A DNA stretch of 14,725 bases from contig JAFAJR010000359.1 in assembly GCA_019236085.1 (NCBI GenBank), forward strand, positions 1 to 14,725, read 5' to 3'. The translations under genes were made by a program, and so were the position numbers. Source of the stretch: Candidatus Dormiibacterota bacterium (GTDB lineage Bacteria; Chloroflexota; Dormibacteria; Aeolococcales; Aeolococcaceae). Under the pieces are notes generated by a model that saw only the letters and a list, made by a program, of their open reading frames with translations, ran no database searches and was not told where the DNA came from. Of this stretch, positions 12,705 through 14,725 are shown piece by piece (the stretch's first letter is position 1; each line of letters opens with the position of its first letter).

Positions 12705-14423
12705 CTACTCGGCGGGGACGTAGATGTGCGAGCCCTCGTCGCGGAACTCCCGTGACTTCTCCCGCAGCCCGATCTCCACTGCCAGTCCCTCGTCGACTCC
12801 CTTGCGCTTGGCGTACTCGCGAATGTCCTGGGTGATGCGCATGCTGCAGAACTTCGGGCCGCACATCGAGCAGAAGTGCGCCACTTTGGCGCCCTGCGCC
12901 GGCAGCGTCTCGTCGTGCATCGAGCGCGCCGTGGTGGGGTCGAGCGAGAGGTTGAACTGGTCCTCCCAGCGGAACTCGAAGCGCGCTTGCGACAGCGTGT
13001 CGTCCCAGCGCTGCGCCCCGGGATGTCCCTTGGCCACGTCCGCTGCATGGGCCGCGATTTTGTACGCGATCACACCCGCTTTGACGTCGTTGCGGTCGGG
13101 GAGTCCCAGGTGTTCCTTGGGCGTGACGTAGCAGAGCATCGCCGTGCCGTACCAGCCGATCATCGCCGCGCCGATGGCGGACGTGATGTGGTCGTAGCCC
13201 GGCGCGATGTCGGTGGTGAGCGGACCCAAGGTGTAGAACGGCGCCTCGTGGCAGAGCTCCATCTGCAGGTCCACGTTCTCCTTGATCTTGTGCATCGGCA
13301 CGTGACCCGGACCTTCGATCATCACCTGCACGTCGCGGCGCCAGGCGACCTCTGTCAGCTCGCCGAGCGTGCGCAACTCTGACAGCTGCGCCTCGTCGTT
13401 GGCGTCGGCCACCGATCCGGGCCGCAGCCCGTCGCCGAGCGAGAATGACACGTCGTAGGCGCGCAGGATCTCGCAGAGCTCGTCGAAGTGCGTGTACAGG
13501 AAGTTCTCCTCGTGGTGTGCCAGGCACCACGCAGCCATGATCGAGCCGCCGCGGGACACGATGCCTGTGACGCGCGATGCTGTCAGCGGCACGTACCGCA
13601 GCAGCACACCGGCGTGCACCGTGAAGTAGTCGACACCCTGTTCGGTCTGCTCGATGATGGTGTCGCGGTACACCTCCCAGGAGAGCTCTTCGGCGCGGCC
13701 GCCCACCTTCTCGAGAGCCTGGTAGATCGGGACAGTTCCGACCGGAACCGGACAGTTGCGGATGATCCACTCGCGCGTTGTGTGGATGTCCTTTCCCGTG
13801 GAGAGATCCATGAGCGTGTCTGCGCCCCACAGCGTGGCCCAGCGCATCTTCTCCACCTCGGCGTCGATCGACGACACCACCGCGGAGTTGCCGATGTTGG
13901 CGTTCACCTTCACCAGGAATCGCCGGCCGATGATCATCGGCTCGCTTTCGGGGTGGTTGATGTTCGCCGGGATGATCGCCCGGCCCGCCGCCACCTCGTC
14001 GCGGACCAGGGCAGGGTGCACGTCTTCCCGGACCGCGATGAACTCCATCTCCGGCGTGACGACACCGCGGCGCGCGTAGTGGAGCTGGCTGACAGCGCCT
14101 GAGGCTGCGCGAAGCACGGACCGGCCGGCGTCGCGGCGCACCTCGACCACGTCGCCGCGCTCCCTGATCCATCCGCTGCGCAACGCCGGCAGTCCCTCGC
14201 GAGGGTCGACGACCGCGCCGGGGTCGGTGTGCGGACCGCTGGTGTCATAGAGCCGCAGCGGCTGGTTGGGGGTGGCCCCGCCCGGCGCCACGGAGTCCGC
14301 TTGGCGGACCTCGCGGAACGGCACCCGGATGTCGGGACGCGGGCCGCTGACATAGACCTTGCGGCTGCCGGGGAAGTGGTCGATCGCCTCTGCGACCGCG
14401 GGGCGCTCGATGACGTCTGTCAC
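12705..14423 (-). CDS. thiC: Phosphomethylpyrimidine synthase (HMP-P synthase)
   Basis: 572 residues. Converts 5-aminoimidazole ribotide to hydroxymethylpyrimidine phosphate, the pyrimidine half of thiamine, by radical-SAM chemistry in the cytoplasm. Recognised in order: SRKVYVSGPRPDIRVPFREV (20-39), RRGVVTPEMEFIAVRE (118-133), PANINHPESEPMIIGR (152-167), VNANIGNSA (173-181), ADTLMDLSTGKDIH (201-214), RGGSIMAAWCLAHHEENFLY (291-310), IEGPGHVPMHKIKENV (369-384) and the C-terminal cluster motif CX2CX4C (Cys518, Cys521, Cys526). The frame runs on upstream, but a GTG at 14423 sits six bases after a TACCAT -10 hexamer and gives a normal ThiC N-terminus. The last amino acids are VPAE. The glycosylase gene follows after 3 nt. 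Dxs upstream in the window is a thiamine diphosphate enzyme. Confidence 0.97.
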   Translation of the reverse strand: MTDVIERPAVAEAIDHFPGSRKVYVSGPRPDIRVPFREVRQADSVAPGGATPNQPLRLYDTSGPHTDPGAVVDPREGLPALRSGWIRERGDVVEVRRDAGRSVLRAASGAVSQLHYARRGVVTPEMEFIAVREDVHPALVRDEVAAGRAIIPANINHPESEPMIIGRRFLVKVNANIGNSAVVSSIDAEVEKMRWATLWGADTLMDLSTGKDIHTTREWIIRNCPVPVGTVPIYQALEKVGGRAEELSWEVYRDTIIEQTEQGVDYFTVHAGVLLRYVPLTASRVTGIVSRGGSIMAAWCLAHHEENFLYTHFDELCEILRAYDVSFSLGDGLRPGSVADANDEAQLSELRTLGELTEVAWRRDVQVMIEGPGHVPMHKIKENVDLQMELCHEAPFYTLGPLTTDIAPGYDHITSAIGAAMIGWYGTAMLCYVTPKEHLGLPDRNDVKAGVIAYKIAAHAADVAKGHPGAQRWDDTLSQARFEFRWEDQFNLSLDPTTARSMHDETLPAQGAKVAHFCSMCGPKFCSMRITQDIREYAKRKGVDEGLAVEIGLREKSREFRDEGSHIYVPAE

Positions 14424-14429
14424 GCCCTG

Positions 14430-14435
14430 ATGGTA
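14430..14435 (-). promoter_or_regulatory. -10 hexamer TACCAT giving a leaderless thiC transcript
   Basis: TACCAT is followed by CAGGGC (six bases) and then the GTG at 14423. If transcription starts here there is no 5' leader, which leaves no room for the TPP riboswitch that usually precedes thiC. I searched 14424-14580 on the minus strand by eye for the conserved CUGAGA and GAACCUGAUC pieces of that riboswitch and did not find them. Confidence 0.5.
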
Positions 14436-14507
14436 CGCGCCACGCCGGAGGCGACCCCGCGAAGGTTTCGCCATCCTGGGTTCGTTTAGGACTACGTCGA
14501 GCCTTGA

Positions 14508-14568
14508 AAGGAGGACAGCGCCAGGCGGGCGGCGCGGTTCGACGGCCGCCCACGTCGTGGAAGGAGGT
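14508..14568 (+). other. 5' region of the exported-protein gene with two SD-like sites flanking a hairpin
   Basis: AAAGGAGG at about 14508-14514 is an orphan ribosome-site-like sequence with no start codon at a usable distance. GGGCGGC (14527-14533) pairs with GCCGCCC (14545-14551) over an 11-nt loop. AAGGAGGT at 14561-14568 serves the ATG at 14581, with 12 nt between. No known riboswitch class was recognised. Confidence 0.35.
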
Positions 14569-14580
14569 CGAGCGAACCAG

Positions 14581-14725
14581 ATGGCACATCTCACGCTGAC
14601 AGGAGCTCGCAAGCGGGCCGCAGCCTTCGCCGTCGCCGCAGCCAGCACGCTGGGTGCGGGGCTTCTGCTCACCGGCGTCCCGGCGCACGCCCAGCCATTG
14701 CCCCTCTACAAGTCCTGCACCGGGA
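14581..14725 (+). CDS. Exported protein with Sec signal peptide, 3' end outside the window
   Basis: The first 48 codons are present. MAHLTLTGARKR is the basic n-region, residues 13-33 are a hydrophobic core rich in Ala, Leu and Gly, and PAHA-QP gives a signal peptidase I site after Ala37 (AHA). The mature protein begins QPLPLYKSC. The lack of a cysteine at +1 makes a lipoprotein unlikely, and there is no twin-arginine motif. The ATG follows AAGGAGGT at 12 nt; an in-frame GTG at 14557 is upstream of that site and is less likely. The mature function cannot be judged from eleven residues. The gene diverges from thiC. Confidence 0.75.
   Translation, partial: MAHLTLTGARKRAAAFAVAAASTLGAGLLLTGVPAHAQPLPLYKSCTG

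Noticed and set aside
12466..14172. A 568-codon minus-strand frame overlapping thiC and the glycosylase
   Set aside because: It is an out-of-frame reading of thiC, which has full-length conserved motifs and the CX2CX4C cluster.
1..14725. tRNA, rRNA, CRISPR repeats, insertion sequences or phage genes
   Set aside because: No cloverleaf, repeat array, transposase motif or terminal inverted repeat was seen on either strand by eye. The content is core metabolism with uniform composition.

Overview
The window is GC-rich bacterial chromosome, densely packed with housekeeping and core-metabolism genes on both strands. There is no insertion sequence, prophage, CRISPR array, rRNA or tRNA that I can see. 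Several features suggest an actinomycete-like lineage (Actinomycetota, or a neighbouring high-GC soil or water lineage): very high GC at third codon positions, a seven-iron ferredoxin of the mycobacterial FdxA type, an adenylylatable GSI-beta glutamine synthetase beside a GSI-alpha paralogue, and above all several genes whose start codon sits 6-8 bases after a TANNNT -10 hexamer. That last arrangement is the signature of leaderless mRNA. I cannot name the genus.

Layout. 1-688: the 5' part of a peroxiredoxin gene (bcp/prxQ, minus) diverges from a small three-helix membrane protein (plus), which ends at a clear intrinsic terminator at 743-773. 772-1593 (minus): a SirB1-type transglutaminase-like/TPR protein. 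It diverges across only 39 bp from dxs (1633-3507), which heads a tight operon with a GNAT acetyltransferase and a VOC/glyoxalase-like protein (to 4372). 4463-4519: two back-to-back hairpins, one a textbook terminator for glnA.

The nitrogen block is 4551-11047: glnA (GSI-beta, minus), fdxA (minus), amt (plus), a PucR/CdaR-type regulator (minus) and a second glutamine synthetase of GSI-alpha type (minus), whose gene lies 6 nt upstream of the regulator gene. No PII (glnK/glnB) gene is beside amt. Both amt and the GSI-alpha gene are preceded by a tiny open frame (11 and 14 codons) whose stop overlaps the start codon of the large gene by four bases, and each tiny peptide ends in glutamine. I regard this as the most interesting signal in the window: a possible glutamine- or translation-responsive leader-peptide coupling.

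11208-14423: a SAM methyltransferase (plus) converges on a DNA glycosylase of the HhH-GPD/AlkA superfamily (minus), which is coupled behind thiC (minus). thiC appears to be leaderless and shows no TPP riboswitch. The window ends inside a gene for an exported protein with a clear Sec signal peptide (plus, from 14581).

Together the genes cover ammonium import and assimilation (Amt, two GS enzymes, PucR-type control), isoprenoid precursor synthesis (Dxs) and thiamine synthesis (ThiC). Dxs itself needs thiamine diphosphate. Peroxide defence (Bcp) and base-excision repair (glycosylase) make up the rest.
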